Assembly: GCF_018397995.1 (NCBI RefSeq)
Contig: NZ_BBQH01000042.1
Location: 1-53,107, forward strand
Length of the DNA: 53,107 bases
DNA from: Rhizomonospora bruguierae
GTDB lineage: Bacteria; Actinomycetota; Actinomycetes; Mycobacteriales; Micromonosporaceae
Reading direction: 5' to 3'
Shown: in pieces, positions 44,915 through 52,904 of the stretch
Layout: each line of letters begins with the position of its first letter
Numbering within the stretch: the first letter of the stretch is position 1
Translations under genes and position numbers: made by a program
Notes under the pieces: generated by a model
Told to the model about the DNA's origin: nothing
Seen by the model: the letters and a program-made list of their open reading frames with translations, nothing else
Databases searched by the model: none

Positions 44915-45865
44915 GTGAACGGCCTGCGGATCATCGACGCCGCGGAGATCCGCCGCCGGGTCGGCGCCTACGAGGCCGTCGCCGCCGTGCGACGGGCCAC
45001 CGCCGCGCACGCCCGCGCCCTGGTCACCAGCCCGGACCCGTGGCTGCTGCCCGTGCCGGCCGCCCACGGCGAGGTCCACGTGCGCGGCGCCCACCTGCAC
45101 GAGTCCCCCTATCTGGTGGTGCGCGTCTCCAGCGGCTTCTACGACAATCCGGACGTGGGGCTGCCCACCGGAAGCGGCCTGGTCACCGTCCTGGACGCCA
45201 GCACCGGCCGCCCGACCGCCCTGCTGCTCGACGGCGGCTACCTCACCGAACTGCGCGCCGGCGCGGCCGGTGCCCTCGCCGCGGACCTGCTCGCCCCCGC
45301 CCAGGTCTCGGCGGTGGCCATGCTCGGCACGGGCGGCCAGGCCCGCTTCCAGCTGGAGGCGCTGCTGCACGTGCGCCGCCCCGACCGGCTCCTGGTGTAC
45401 GGCCGCGACGACGCCCGCGCCGACCGCTTCGCCTGGTGGGCCCGCGCCCGGCACACCTGGCAGGTCGAGGTCGTCGCCACTCCCCGCGACGCGGTGCGGT
45501 CGGCCGACCTCGTCGTCACCGCCACACCCGCCACGCAACCCCTGATCGAGGCGGACTGGCTGGCCGCGGGCACGCACGTCACCGCGGTGGGCGCCGACGA
45601 CGCGCGCAAGCGCGAACTGCACCCCGGCGTGCTCGCCGCCGCCGACGTCATCGCCTGCGACGACCCCGGGCAGTCCCGGCGGTTCGGCGAACTGAAGGGA
45701 CTTCCCGACGCCGACCTCGGCGCCGTACCGGTCAGCCTCGGTGCGATCCTGATCGGCGCCGCCCCGGGCCGCACCAGCGACACGCAGCTCACGATCGCCG
45801 ACCTGACCGGGCTCGGCGCCCAAGACGCCGCCCTTGCCGAATTGGTGTTATCGGCAATCGACTAA
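44915..45865 (+). CDS. Ornithine cyclodeaminase/mu-crystallin family protein
   Basis: 316 residues from GTG 44915 (VNGLRIIDAAEIRRRVGAYE). The frame is open upstream through the tandem repeats, but family homology begins here. A Rossmann NAD(P) site (AMLGTGGQARFQLEAL), LDGGYLTELRAGAAGALAAD and HVTAVGADDARKRELHP are typical. Members include ornithine cyclodeaminase, alanine dehydrogenase and SbnB, which makes a precursor of diaminopropionate in staphyloferrin B synthesis. The siderophore operon at 12-17 kb makes an SbnB-like role conceivable, but it is 28 kb away and unproven. Confidence 0.85.
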   Translation: MNGLRIIDAAEIRRRVGAYEAVAAVRRATAAHARALVTSPDPWLLPVPAAHGEVHVRGAHLHESPYLVVRVSSGFYDNPDVGLPTGSGLVTVLDASTGRPTALLLDGGYLTELRAGAAGALAADLLAPAQVSAVAMLGTGGQARFQLEALLHVRRPDRLLVYGRDDARADRFAWWARARHTWQVEVVATPRDAVRSADLVVTATPATQPLIEADWLAAGTHVTAVGADDARKRELHPGVLAAADVIACDDPGQSRRFGELKGLPDADLGAVPVSLGAILIGAAPGRTSDTQLTIADLTGLGAQDAALAELVLSAID

Positions 45866-46070
45866 CGACGGGGCGGCTTCCGCGCGACAGCACTGCCCAC
45901 TGGCATTGGCGAACCCTCCGAGTCGACCCGGCGCCCACACCGCTCGACGGGATCCACGCACCGCGGCCCGGCACGATGCTGCTCATGCGCCCGCCGATCC
46001 TCGACGGTGTGCCCCGCGCGTCGCCCTTGCCGCCCTCGGGCGCGGCCAGCAAGGGCCCGGCCTGGGCAGG

Positions 46071-46076
46071 TAGCCT
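46071..46076 (+). promoter_or_regulatory. -10 box for leaderless Nudix gene
   Basis: TAGCCT; a GTG at 46083 follows after 6 nt, a second GTG at 46080 after 3 nt. Confidence 0.4.
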
Positions 46077-46082
46077 CCCGTG

Positions 46083-46565
46083 GTGACCTCACCGTCTGGC
46101 GACTACACCGCGACGTTGCCGCGGAAGCGGATGGGGTCGGCCGTCCTGTTCCGGGACGCCGGCGGCCGGATCCTGCTGGTGGAGCCGGTGTACAAGGACG
46201 ACTGGGAACTGCCCGGCGGTGTGGTGGAGTCCGACGAGTCGCCGTACGACGCCGCGGTGCGCGAGCTGACGGAAGAACTTGGCCTGTCGGTTTCCCCGGG
46301 CCGGCTGCTGGTGGTCGATTGGGTACCACCCCACCCGGGCCGCACCGAGGGCGTCATGTTCGTCTACGACGGCGGTGTACTCGACCCGGCGCTGGCCGCA
46401 GCGATCCACCTGCCCGCTGAGGAACTGCGCGGATGGGCCTGGTCGACGCCGGAGGAAGCACAGCGGCGGCTCTGCGCGCTGCTGGCCCGGCGGGCCGCCG
46501 CCGCGCTGCGGGCGGCCAACACCGGCGACACCAGCTACCTGGAGAACGGCAACCGAATCGTCTGA
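46083..46565 (+). CDS. Nudix hydrolase
   Basis: 160 residues. The Nudix box is complete in form: GGVVESDESPYDAAVRELTEELGL (G-x5-E-x7-RE-x2-EE-x-G type). It cleaves a nucleoside diphosphate linked to some moiety, using Mg. GTG 46083 is chosen from its 6-nt distance to TAGCCT; GTG 46080 would add one residue. It is convergent with a GNAT gene. Substrate unknown. Confidence 0.9.
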   Translation: MTSPSGDYTATLPRKRMGSAVLFRDAGGRILLVEPVYKDDWELPGGVVESDESPYDAAVRELTEELGLSVSPGRLLVVDWVPPHPGRTEGVMFVYDGGVLDPALAAAIHLPAEELRGWAWSTPEEAQRRLCALLARRAAAALRAANTGDTSYLENGNRIV

Positions 46566-46572
46566 CTTGGGC

Positions 46573-47112
46573 TCAAGCGGACGGCGTGACCGGGGACCGC
46601 AGACCGAGCCACTGCTCGGCGTCCCAGGCATGGAACCGCTCCACCTCGGTGAACCCCAGCTTTGCCGCGAGACGCATCGAGCCGACGTTGGCGGCCTGGG
46701 TGGTGAGCACCACCGGCTCGCCGGGAAGGACGCCGTCGAACCAGTCGAGTGCCGCCGCGCACGCCTCGGCGGCGTACCCGAATCCCCACGCTCGCGGCAG
46801 GAACAGGTAGCCGAGATCGGCCTTTCCCACGGCGGCCGGGCGACGGTGCTCCGTTGCTCTCCTGAGCAGGATCTGGCCGATCATCGCCCCATCCAGATCA
46901 ACGACAAAGTTCCCGGGCCACCGCTCGGGCGCCCCGGGCATCTCGCGCTCAAGCTCGTCACGCGGGCGGGGGCCGCCGAGGTAGGTGTGCACCTCCGGCG
47001 ACGCCAGCAGCTCGATGAACGCCGCGCGGTCCCGGGACTCGGGCGCACGGAGCACGAGTCTCTCGGTCTTGAGCGGCTCAGGCGGCCAGGCGATGAACCC
47101 CAGGTCTGACAT
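46573..47112 (-). CDS. GNAT acetyltransferase, RimJ/RimL type
   Basis: 179 residues. KTERLVLRAPESRDRAAFIE starts the fold; DLGYLFLPRAWGFGYAAEAC is the acetyl-CoA binding segment; VGSMRLAAKLGFTEVERF is the C-terminal part. It transfers an acetyl group to an unknown amine. ATG 47112 lies 6 nt after TAGCCT. Unlike the related gene at 20.1 kb, its frame is intact. Confidence 0.9.
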   Translation of the reverse strand: MSDLGFIAWPPEPLKTERLVLRAPESRDRAAFIELLASPEVHTYLGGPRPRDELEREMPGAPERWPGNFVVDLDGAMIGQILLRRATEHRRPAAVGKADLGYLFLPRAWGFGYAAEACAAALDWFDGVLPGEPVVLTTQAANVGSMRLAAKLGFTEVERFHAWDAEQWLGLRSPVTPSA

Positions 47113-47118
47113 GCGCGC

Positions 47119-47124
47119 AGGCTA
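47119..47124 (-). promoter_or_regulatory. -10 box for leaderless GNAT gene
   Basis: TAGCCT on the minus strand, 6 nt before ATG 47112. Confidence 0.45.
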
Positions 47125-47135
47125 ACAGCCCGAAC

Positions 47136-47549
47136 CTACTCCCACCCGGTCGCGCGCCACCAGCGGTGCGACGCCAGCGCGGCCAGCCCGGCGCCAGCGG
47201 TGTTGAGCAGTACGTCGTCCACGGAGGACACCCGGTCCAGCCGCAGGATGTACTGCGCGGCCTCGACCAGGACCGAGCCGCCCGCCGCGAGCGCCAGGAT
47301 CCGCGGTACCGACGCCAGCGCCGCGAACCGCAGCGGGGCGAGAAACCCCAGTGCCGCGAACACCAGCAGGTTGCCGACGATCTGAACCGCCGCCGTCGGC
47401 GGGCCGCCGTCAGTGAGGATCGTGAGCAGATCCCGCAGCGGTACCAGGCTCATCCGACCGGGGGCAGCGCCCGCCTGGCCGCCCGGCAACATGATCATCC
47501 ATACCCACGGCACCGTCCCGTAGACGATGCCGACCTCGGCCAGCGACAT
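47136..47549 (-). CDS. VanZ-like membrane protein
   Basis: 137 residues from ATG 47549, with four hydrophobic spans: VGIVYGTVPWVWMIMLPGG, TAAVQIVGNLLVFAALGFLAPL, ILALAAGGSVLVEAAQYIL and VLLNTAGAGLAALA. QIVGNLLVFAALGF, VEAAQYIL and SVDDVLLNTAGAGLAAL are the VanZ-family landmarks. VanZ gives low-level teicoplanin resistance in enterococci, but most actinobacterial members have no known role. The in-frame sequence upstream is not homologous, and the N-terminus may be slightly short. Confidence 0.75.
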   Translation of the reverse strand: MSLAEVGIVYGTVPWVWMIMLPGGQAGAAPGRMSLVPLRDLLTILTDGGPPTAAVQIVGNLLVFAALGFLAPLRFAALASVPRILALAAGGSVLVEAAQYILRLDRVSSVDDVLLNTAGAGLAALASHRWWRATGWE

Positions 47550-47994
47550 CCGCCGCGCCTGCCGGAAAACTACCCGAGCCGGCTGACCCCCGGCGTGACG
47601 TTCGGGCAGGTTTCGCCGCCGGTGCAGGCGCGCAGGCGTGGCGGGGAACCAGAACGCTGACGCACCACCGAAGAATCCCATGCACGACGCCCAACCCATC
47701 CCGGCCGTGTCGCCGCCACAACCGCACCCCGCATCGCGGCACAACCCGCCGCCGCGCGGCGCGCTGATGCTGGTGGACCTCGACCGGTTCCAGCCGATGG
47801 CGCCCCGCCGCCAAGCCCGGCCGCGGCGCCGGCGCCCGGGGCCGGTGGGTGGCGCGACGGCCGGGCAGTGCGCGCCGGGCTTGGGCCGCTCACCTGTGAA
47901 CATGCACCGGTTGTCGGCCTCTGTTCTTGAAATACGTTCGGCTCGGCCAGTACCTCGAACATCGCCGGCGCGGCACGGAAGTATGCCCGTACGG
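47550..47994. other. Intergenic region containing possible gene fragments
   Basis: About 445 bp with no intact gene. On the minus strand 47936-47962 encodes MFEVLAEPN, the usual start of ArsR-family regulators, but the frame then diverges. On the plus strand near 47760-47805 the frame reads ALMLVDLDRFQP, like the first strand of a GGDEF domain, with nothing recognisable around it. Both matches are very short. Confidence 0.3.
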
Positions 47995-48516
47995 CTACAA
48001 AGGTGTGTCGGCGGCGCTCTGCCGCCAGGCCGTACGGCGCGGCCACCACCCAGGCACGTTCGCCCGGTACTCGGCATATTCGGCGTCGTACCGTGCCGCC
48101 AGTCGCGGCTCCTCGTACCCCTTCACGAACGCCATCATGGCGGCGGCGGCGACCAGTGCGTACACCAGCACGCCGAGCCGACCCAACAGCAGCGCCTGCC
48201 CGACGATCGTCGCGATCACCGCCACGTACATGGGATTCCGCAGATACCGGTAGAGCCCGCCTACTACCAGCCGCTCCGTGGGCGCCACCGGCGCGGGCGT
48301 ACCCGCGCCCTCCCGTACGAACCGTACAAACGCCTGCACCAGGACCACCGCCCCGCCGGTCACCAGCACCGCCCCGGCGACCCGAGCCACCGCCCAGTAC
48401 GGCGACGGCGTGCCGGGTTTCCAGTCCGTCAGCAGCCAGGGCACCACCCCGGCGACAACTCCCGGCGCGATCGCGAAGAACGCGGCGCTTCCCGCCGCGG
48501 CGGCCGACCTACGCAT
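47995..48516 (-). CDS. Isoprenylcysteine methyltransferase (ICMT)-like membrane protein
   Basis: 173 residues with four to five membrane spans. The C-terminal signature LYRYLRNPMYVAVIATIVGQ, then YEEPRLAARYDAEYAEYRANVPGWWPR, is typical of the bacterial ICMT/PEMT-like methyltransferase family (SAM site and RNPMY). Substrates in bacteria are mostly unknown. A perfect 9-bp-arm dyad lies 29 bp upstream of the start, so it is probably under a dedicated repressor. Confidence 0.87.
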   Translation of the reverse strand: MRRSAAAAGSAAFFAIAPGVVAGVVPWLLTDWKPGTPSPYWAVARVAGAVLVTGGAVVLVQAFVRFVREGAGTPAPVAPTERLVVGGLYRYLRNPMYVAVIATIVGQALLLGRLGVLVYALVAAAAMMAFVKGYEEPRLAARYDAEYAEYRANVPGWWPRRTAWRQSAADTPL

Positions 48517-48544
48517 GCGTCGATTATGGACCGATGCGCCTTCA

Positions 48545-48568
48545 ACACCATAACTGTCATTATGGTGT
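48545..48568. promoter_or_regulatory. Dyad with perfect 9-bp arms upstream of the ICMT-like gene
   Basis: ACACCATAA (48545-48553), six bases, then TTATGGTGT (48560-48568). It lies 29-52 bp upstream of the ICMT-like start, where a promoter would be, and is AT-rich against the background. Confidence 0.55.
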
Positions 48569-48615
48569 ACGTCGCTGGGGTTAGATTCTCCCGTGTTTGG
48601 GCCGTGATTATCGGA

Positions 48616-48625
48616 TTACCGGTAA
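48616..48625. promoter_or_regulatory. Second palindrome near the transposon's left flank
   Basis: TTACCGGTAA is a perfect 10-bp palindrome. Outer arms GGATTA (48613-48618) and TAATCC (48629-48634) partly overlap it. It could belong to the ICMT-like promoter region or to the transposon flank. Confidence 0.3.
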
Positions 48626-48784
48626 CACTAATCCAGTAATCTGCCCGCGTGCCGTCGTCGGCTGCCCGGGCAACGCCTCCCTCCGGCAAGGGGTGTTGGT
48701 AAGAATCACGACACCAGGGGCCAAAAAGATGATCTAGGTGTGAGGGCTGTCGGGGTGTGTTGGGCGTCGGAATGATCTCCGGCT

Positions 48785-51700
48785 GTGAAACGTCCTTTGA
48801 TGAGTCTTGGTGACCTGGTTGAGCACTGGACGTTGGTCGGTGCTGAGCAGGATCTGGTCGCGGCGAAGCACCGCGATACGCAGCTCGGCTTTGCGCTGTT
48901 GCTGAAGTTCTATGGCCGGTTCGGCCGGTTCCCGCGCGGCCGGGCGGAGCTGCATGAGGACGTGGTGGATTTCGTCGCGCGGCAGCTGGGTGTGGAGGCA
49001 GGCTCGCTGCGTTTCTATGAGTGGGCTGGGCGCACGATCAAGCGGCATCGGGCCGAGATCCGCGCTCATCTGGGGTTCCGGGAGTGCACGGTCGTCGACG
49101 CGGAGAAGCTGACGGACTGGCTGGCCGGGGACTACGCGCAGAAGGAACGCCGTTTCGAGCTGGCCAAGGATGCGGTGCTGGCCGAGCTGCGAGCGCGGTC
49201 GATCGAGCCGCCGACGCCGGACCGGGTGGACAAGATCGTGCGGTCGGGCCTGCATCAGGCGGAGAAGATCCTCGCCGAGCAGATCGCCGGCCGGCTGCAG
49301 GTCGACGTGCGGGCCCGGCTGTTGTCGTTGGTCGCGGTGGCGGACACCGACGTCGACGATGCTGATCCGAGCGTGTTGGCTTTGATCAAGGCGGCGACGG
49401 GGAACGTGAGTTTGTCGTCGATGCTGACGGAGATCTCCCGACTGGAGGCGGTGCGGGCGATCGGCTTGCCGGCGGGGTTGTTCGCCGACGTCGCGCCGAA
49501 GGTCCTCGCCGCGTGGCGGGCCCGGGCGGCGGTGGAGTCACCGTCACACCTGCGCGCGCACAGTGTGGAGGTGACGTTGACGCTGCTGGCGGCGTTGGTG
49601 CACTGCCGCAGTTGGGAGATCACTGATGCGCTGGTCACGTTGCTGCTGCGCACGGTCCATGCGATCGAGGCCCGCGCCGACCGGCGGGTGACCAAGCAGT
49701 TGGTGGCGGAGTTCCGGCGGGTCCAGGGCAAGGAGAACCTACTGTTTCGGGTGGCGGAGGCGGCCACGGCCCAGCCGGACGACACGGTGCGGCAGGTGGT
49801 GTTCCCGGTCGTCGGGGAGGACAACCTGCGCCACCTGGTGGCCGAGTACAAGGCGTCGGGGTCGACGTACCGGCGCACGGTGCAGACCACGTATCGGGCG
49901 TCGTACTCCCACCACTACCGCAAGGGCCTGATCGCACTGCTGGAGGTGCTGGAGTTCCGCTGCGACAACTCGCACCGCCCGGTCCTCGACGCGCTGCACC
50001 TGGTGCGCCGCTACCGGTCGCAGACCGACCTGACGTACTACCCGGCCGGGGAGACGGTACCGACGCACCCCGGGCTGACCGGGGACTGGGCGGAGCTGGC
50101 GTACCGGGTCGACGGACGCGGCCGGCGCCGCGCGGTGCGCACGGTGTACGAGATCCGCACCTTCGAGGCGTTGTGTGACCAGCTCAAATGCAAGGGCGTC
50201 TGGGTGGTCGGGGCGATGGAGTTCCGCAACCCCGACGAGGACCTGCCCCGCGACTTCGAGGTGCGCCGCACCGAGCACTACCAGGCGCTGCGCAAACCGC
50301 TGGACCCGGCGATGTTCATCGACGCCCTGCAGAGCGAGATGCGCGCCGAGCTGGGCGCGCTGAACGACGCGATGCCGCTGGACTGGCTGGAGATCCGGCC
50401 TCGCCCGGGTAACCAGGGCTCGGTCAAGCTCAGCCCGCTCGACGCGCTGCCCGAGCCGGTCAACCTGGGCCGGCTCAAGAAGGTCATCACCGGCCGGTGG
50501 GGCACGGTCCCGCTGATCGACGTGCTCAAGGAGGCGGTGCTGCGCTCGGACTGCGGCACCACGATCGGCTCCATGTTCGGCCGCGCGGACGCCGCCGGCG
50601 GTCAGCTACTCGAACGGCTCCTGCTCGTGCTCTACGCCTACGGCACGAACACCGGCATCCGCGCCGTGGCGGCCGGTGAGCACGGCCACCGCGAGGAAGA
50701 GCTGTACTACGTGCGCCGCCGCTACCTCAATCCAGAGCTGGTAAGGGCCCTGGCGATCGACATCGCCAACGCCACCTTCAGCGCCCGCCAGCAAAGCATC
50801 TGGGGCGCCGGGTCGAGCACCGTGGCGTCGGACTCGACGCACTTCGGCGCGTTCGACGCGAACATCTTCACCGAGTACCACTCCCGCTACGGCGGCCGCG
50901 GCGTGCTGATCTACTGGCACGTCGAACGCAAGTCCATGGTGATCCACTCGCAGGTCATCAACTGCTCCGCGTCCGAGGTCGCCGCGATGATCGACGGGGC
51001 GATGCACCACGGCACCGCCATGGACGTCGAGGCCAACTACGTCGACACGCACGGCCAGTCGATCATCGGGTTCGGCCTGACCCGGCTGCTCGGCTTCGAC
51101 TTGCTGCCGCGGATCAAGGCGATCAACCGGGTCCGGCTCTACCGGGCCAGCGCCAACGACGCCTACCCGCAGCTCGGCGCCGCGCTGATGAACCGGCCGA
51201 TCCGCTGGCACCTGATCGCCGACCAGTACGACCAGATGATCAAGTACGCGACGGCGATCAGGACCCGGTCGGCGCAGACCGCAGCCATCCTGCGCCGCTT
51301 CCAGCAGACCAACCTGATGCACCCGACCTATCAGGCCATGTTGGAAGTCGGCCGCGCGCAGCGCAGCATATTCGTCGCTCGTTATCTACGTGACCGGGAT
51401 CTGCAACGGGAGATCAACGCCGGGTTGAACGTGTCGGAGTCGTGGAACGCCGGTAACTCGATCATCTACTTCGGCAAGGGCGGTGACATACCCGCCAACC
51501 GCCGCGACGAGCAGGAACTGTCCGTGCTGTGCCTGCGGGTGCTGCAGGCCGCCGTGGTCTATGTCAACACCCTGATGGTCCAGGACGTCCTGGCCGAGGA
51601 CCTGGTCGAGCTGACCCCGGCCGACCGGCGATGCCTGACCCCGCTGTTCTGGTCCAACATCTCTCCGTACGGCGAGGTCCGGCTCAACATGGCCAACCGG

Positions 51701-51787
51701 CTCGCCCTGCGCGCCACGACCACCCCGGATCCGGCTGGCGGCGATGATGGCCCGACCACCCCGAGCAGCGAGGGACAGCCACGATGA
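48785..51787 (+). CDS. tnpA: Tn3-family transposase
   Basis: 1000 residues from GTG 48785 (ATG 48800 is an alternative). The N-terminal region (LVEHWTLVGAEQDLVAAKHR, LGFALLLKFYGRFGRFP) is the Tn3 DNA-binding part. The C-terminal DDE_Tnp_Tn3 domain has D683 (ASDSTHFGAF), D754 (YVDTHGQ) and E885 (NVSESWN), so the catalytic triad is intact. It catalyses replicative transposition. No resolvase or res site is visible in the window. The next gene overlaps by ATGA. Full length and intact motifs suggest a recent, possibly active copy. Confidence 0.96.
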   Translation: MKRPLMSLGDLVEHWTLVGAEQDLVAAKHRDTQLGFALLLKFYGRFGRFPRGRAELHEDVVDFVARQLGVEAGSLRFYEWAGRTIKRHRAEIRAHLGFRECTVVDAEKLTDWLAGDYAQKERRFELAKDAVLAELRARSIEPPTPDRVDKIVRSGLHQAEKILAEQIAGRLQVDVRARLLSLVAVADTDVDDADPSVLALIKAATGNVSLSSMLTEISRLEAVRAIGLPAGLFADVAPKVLAAWRARAAVESPSHLRAHSVEVTLTLLAALVHCRSWEITDALVTLLLRTVHAIEARADRRVTKQLVAEFRRVQGKENLLFRVAEAATAQPDDTVRQVVFPVVGEDNLRHLVAEYKASGSTYRRTVQTTYRASYSHHYRKGLIALLEVLEFRCDNSHRPVLDALHLVRRYRSQTDLTYYPAGETVPTHPGLTGDWAELAYRVDGRGRRRAVRTVYEIRTFEALCDQLKCKGVWVVGAMEFRNPDEDLPRDFEVRRTEHYQALRKPLDPAMFIDALQSEMRAELGALNDAMPLDWLEIRPRPGNQGSVKLSPLDALPEPVNLGRLKKVITGRWGTVPLIDVLKEAVLRSDCGTTIGSMFGRADAAGGQLLERLLLVLYAYGTNTGIRAVAAGEHGHREEELYYVRRRYLNPELVRALAIDIANATFSARQQSIWGAGSSTVASDSTHFGAFDANIFTEYHSRYGGRGVLIYWHVERKSMVIHSQVINCSASEVAAMIDGAMHHGTAMDVEANYVDTHGQSIIGFGLTRLLGFDLLPRIKAINRVRLYRASANDAYPQLGAALMNRPIRWHLIADQYDQMIKYATAIRTRSAQTAAILRRFQQTNLMHPTYQAMLEVGRAQRSIFVARYLRDRDLQREINAGLNVSESWNAGNSIIYFGKGGDIPANRRDEQELSVLCLRVLQAAVVYVNTLMVQDVLAEDLVELTPADRRCLTPLFWSNISPYGEVRLNMANRLALRATTTPDPAGGDDGPTTPSSEGQPR

Positions 51788-52434
51788 CCCCCACCCGCAC
51801 CGGTGCGCATACCGCAACGTTCCGCGAGCAGTACGGCTCCTGGCTCACCGACGGCTTGACCGCGACCACCCAGGCCGCCACCGCCGGCGACTTCAAGCAA
51901 GCCGTGACCCTGACCGGCCGGTTCGCCGCCGCCGCCCAGCACTTGCACCACAGCGTCGTCCGCGACGCTCTGGCCGCCGGGCTGGACTGGTGGCAGATCG
52001 GCGAGCTGCTCACCGTGCACCCGCAGGCCGCGTTCGACGCCTACGCCAACCTCGCCGACGCCACCCGCACCCCGGCCCAGCAGCGCCCGCACCTGGCCGT
52101 GGTCTGCACCGCCGGGCTGGCCGCCGAGCACGACATGGACACCGAGCACGGCATCGACCTCGACGACCTCGACCCGCAGCACAGCCTCACCACCGACCCC
52201 ACCGTGGTGCAGCTGCGCGCGGCCGCGCAGCTGCTCGGCGACGACATCTGGATCGCCGTCAAACTGCCCGGCGAGTACGACGGTGACGACGACCTCGACG
52301 ACGAAGCGGCCATCCGCCGGTGGACCACCGTGGCGCTCTACCCCGACGAACTGGGCTGGCTGCGCGAGGCCCTGGCGCTGAATGCCGAAGAACCGGACGA
52401 CGACGAAGACGAGGACCTGGAGCCGCTGCTCTGA
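51784..52434 (+). CDS. ORF translationally coupled to the Tn3 transposase
   Basis: 216 residues; its ATG overlaps the transposase TGA (ATGA). The N-terminal half is helical (FREQYGSWLTDGLTATTQAA, FKQAVTLTGRFAAAAQHLHH, LDWWQIGELLTVHPQAAFDA). The second half has an ordered segment (AAQLLGDDIWIAVKLPGEYD, VALYPDELGWLREALALN) and a very acidic tail (EEPDDDEDEDLEPLL). I recognise no family. Coupling to tnpA suggests a co-factor or regulator of transposition, or a passenger; both are inference. Confidence 0.7.
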   Translation: MTPTRTGAHTATFREQYGSWLTDGLTATTQAATAGDFKQAVTLTGRFAAAAQHLHHSVVRDALAAGLDWWQIGELLTVHPQAAFDAYANLADATRTPAQQRPHLAVVCTAGLAAEHDMDTEHGIDLDDLDPQHSLTTDPTVVQLRAAAQLLGDDIWIAVKLPGEYDGDDDLDDEAAIRRWTTVALYPDELGWLREALALNAEEPDDDEDEDLEPLL

Positions 52435-52476
52435 GCAGGTTGAGCGCGGGCAGGATCGAACCGGCGGCCCCGCCGA

Positions 52477-52629
52477 TCAGGCGGTGTCGTCGTTCTGGTG
52501 GTCGACGATGTCGCCGAGCGCCTGACCAAGCCGCCGCATCGCGTGATGGGCCGCCAGTAGTTTCCAGACCAAAAACAACTCCAGGCAGTTCTGGACCGAC
52601 CGACGCGCCTTTGTCGAGGCTGCTCCCAC
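52477..52629 (-). CDS. Possible 50-residue helical protein
   Basis: A frame from GTG 52629 reads VGAASTKARRSVQNCLELFL, VWKLLAAHHAMRRLGQALGD, IVDHQNDDTA, then TGA. The composition is that of a genuine amphipathic protein rather than a GC-rich shadow, and no longer frame competes here. There is no well-spaced ribosome-binding site. It could be the tail of a decayed gene inside or beside the transposon. Confidence 0.35.
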   Translation of the reverse strand: MGAASTKARRSVQNCLELFLVWKLLAAHHAMRRLGQALGDIVDHQNDDTA

Positions 52630-52808
52630 CTTCCCCGGCGACCCCTGACCCAGGCTGCCTCCAGCTTCACCCCAACCGCTACGGCGGCGGGGCGACGGTG
52701 GCCTCCACCTACAAACAGCGTCTCGTGGCGCACTGACACGTTTCTACCGGCACCTCTGTTAGGCCCTGGTGGCTTTTGGCGGCGTCTATCTTGAGACACT
52801 TCGATCCG

Positions 52809-52837
52809 TTGACCGAAGGTATTTCTCTCGTTACGTT
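52809..52837 (+). promoter_or_regulatory. Sigma-70-like promoter of the secreted protein gene
   Basis: TTGACC (52809-52814), a 17-bp spacer and TACGTT (52832-52837) give a near-consensus vegetative promoter, with a ~60-nt leader before the start codon. GCATGTGCATG-like dyad sequence follows at about 52858-52872. Confidence 0.6.
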
Positions 52838-52904
52838 CGATACTCGTCAGTCGATTGATGCATGTGCATGTCACAGCGCATGCGTCACAACGGGAGGAAT
52901 GATC

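Larger units (their letters stand above)
48690..52756. mobile_element. Tn3-family element (ends tentative)
   Basis: The transposase and its coupled ORF define the element. Tentative ends: GGTGTTGGTAAGAA at 48692-48705, and in inverted orientation GGTGCCGGTAGAAA (complement of 52741-52754), 10 of 14 matching. The usual 38-bp inverted repeats and a 5-bp target duplication were not found, so the boundaries are weak, and the right end may lie elsewhere. Confidence 0.45.
52435..52904. other. Region between the transposon ORF and the secreted protein gene
   Basis: About 470 bp holding the possible 50-residue ORF on the minus strand, the tentative right end of the Tn3 element and the promoter of the secreted protein. 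The last ~150 bp (52760-52900) are clearly less GC-rich than the rest of the window. Confidence 0.4.

Noticed and set aside
44695-44934. 79-residue histone-H1-like gene on the minus strand
   Set aside because: It runs antisense to the start of the cyclodeaminase gene, has no ribosome-binding site, and its composition follows directly from the tandem repeats.
47756-47830. GGDEF domain gene
   Set aside because: Only about 12 residues resemble the first GGDEF strand; there is no signature loop or flanking homology.
48661-48703. Classical 38-bp GGGG...TAAG Tn3 inverted repeat
   Set aside because: A TAAG occurs at 48700-48703 but no GGGG lies 38 bp outward, and no matching CTTA...CCCC is seen on the right side.
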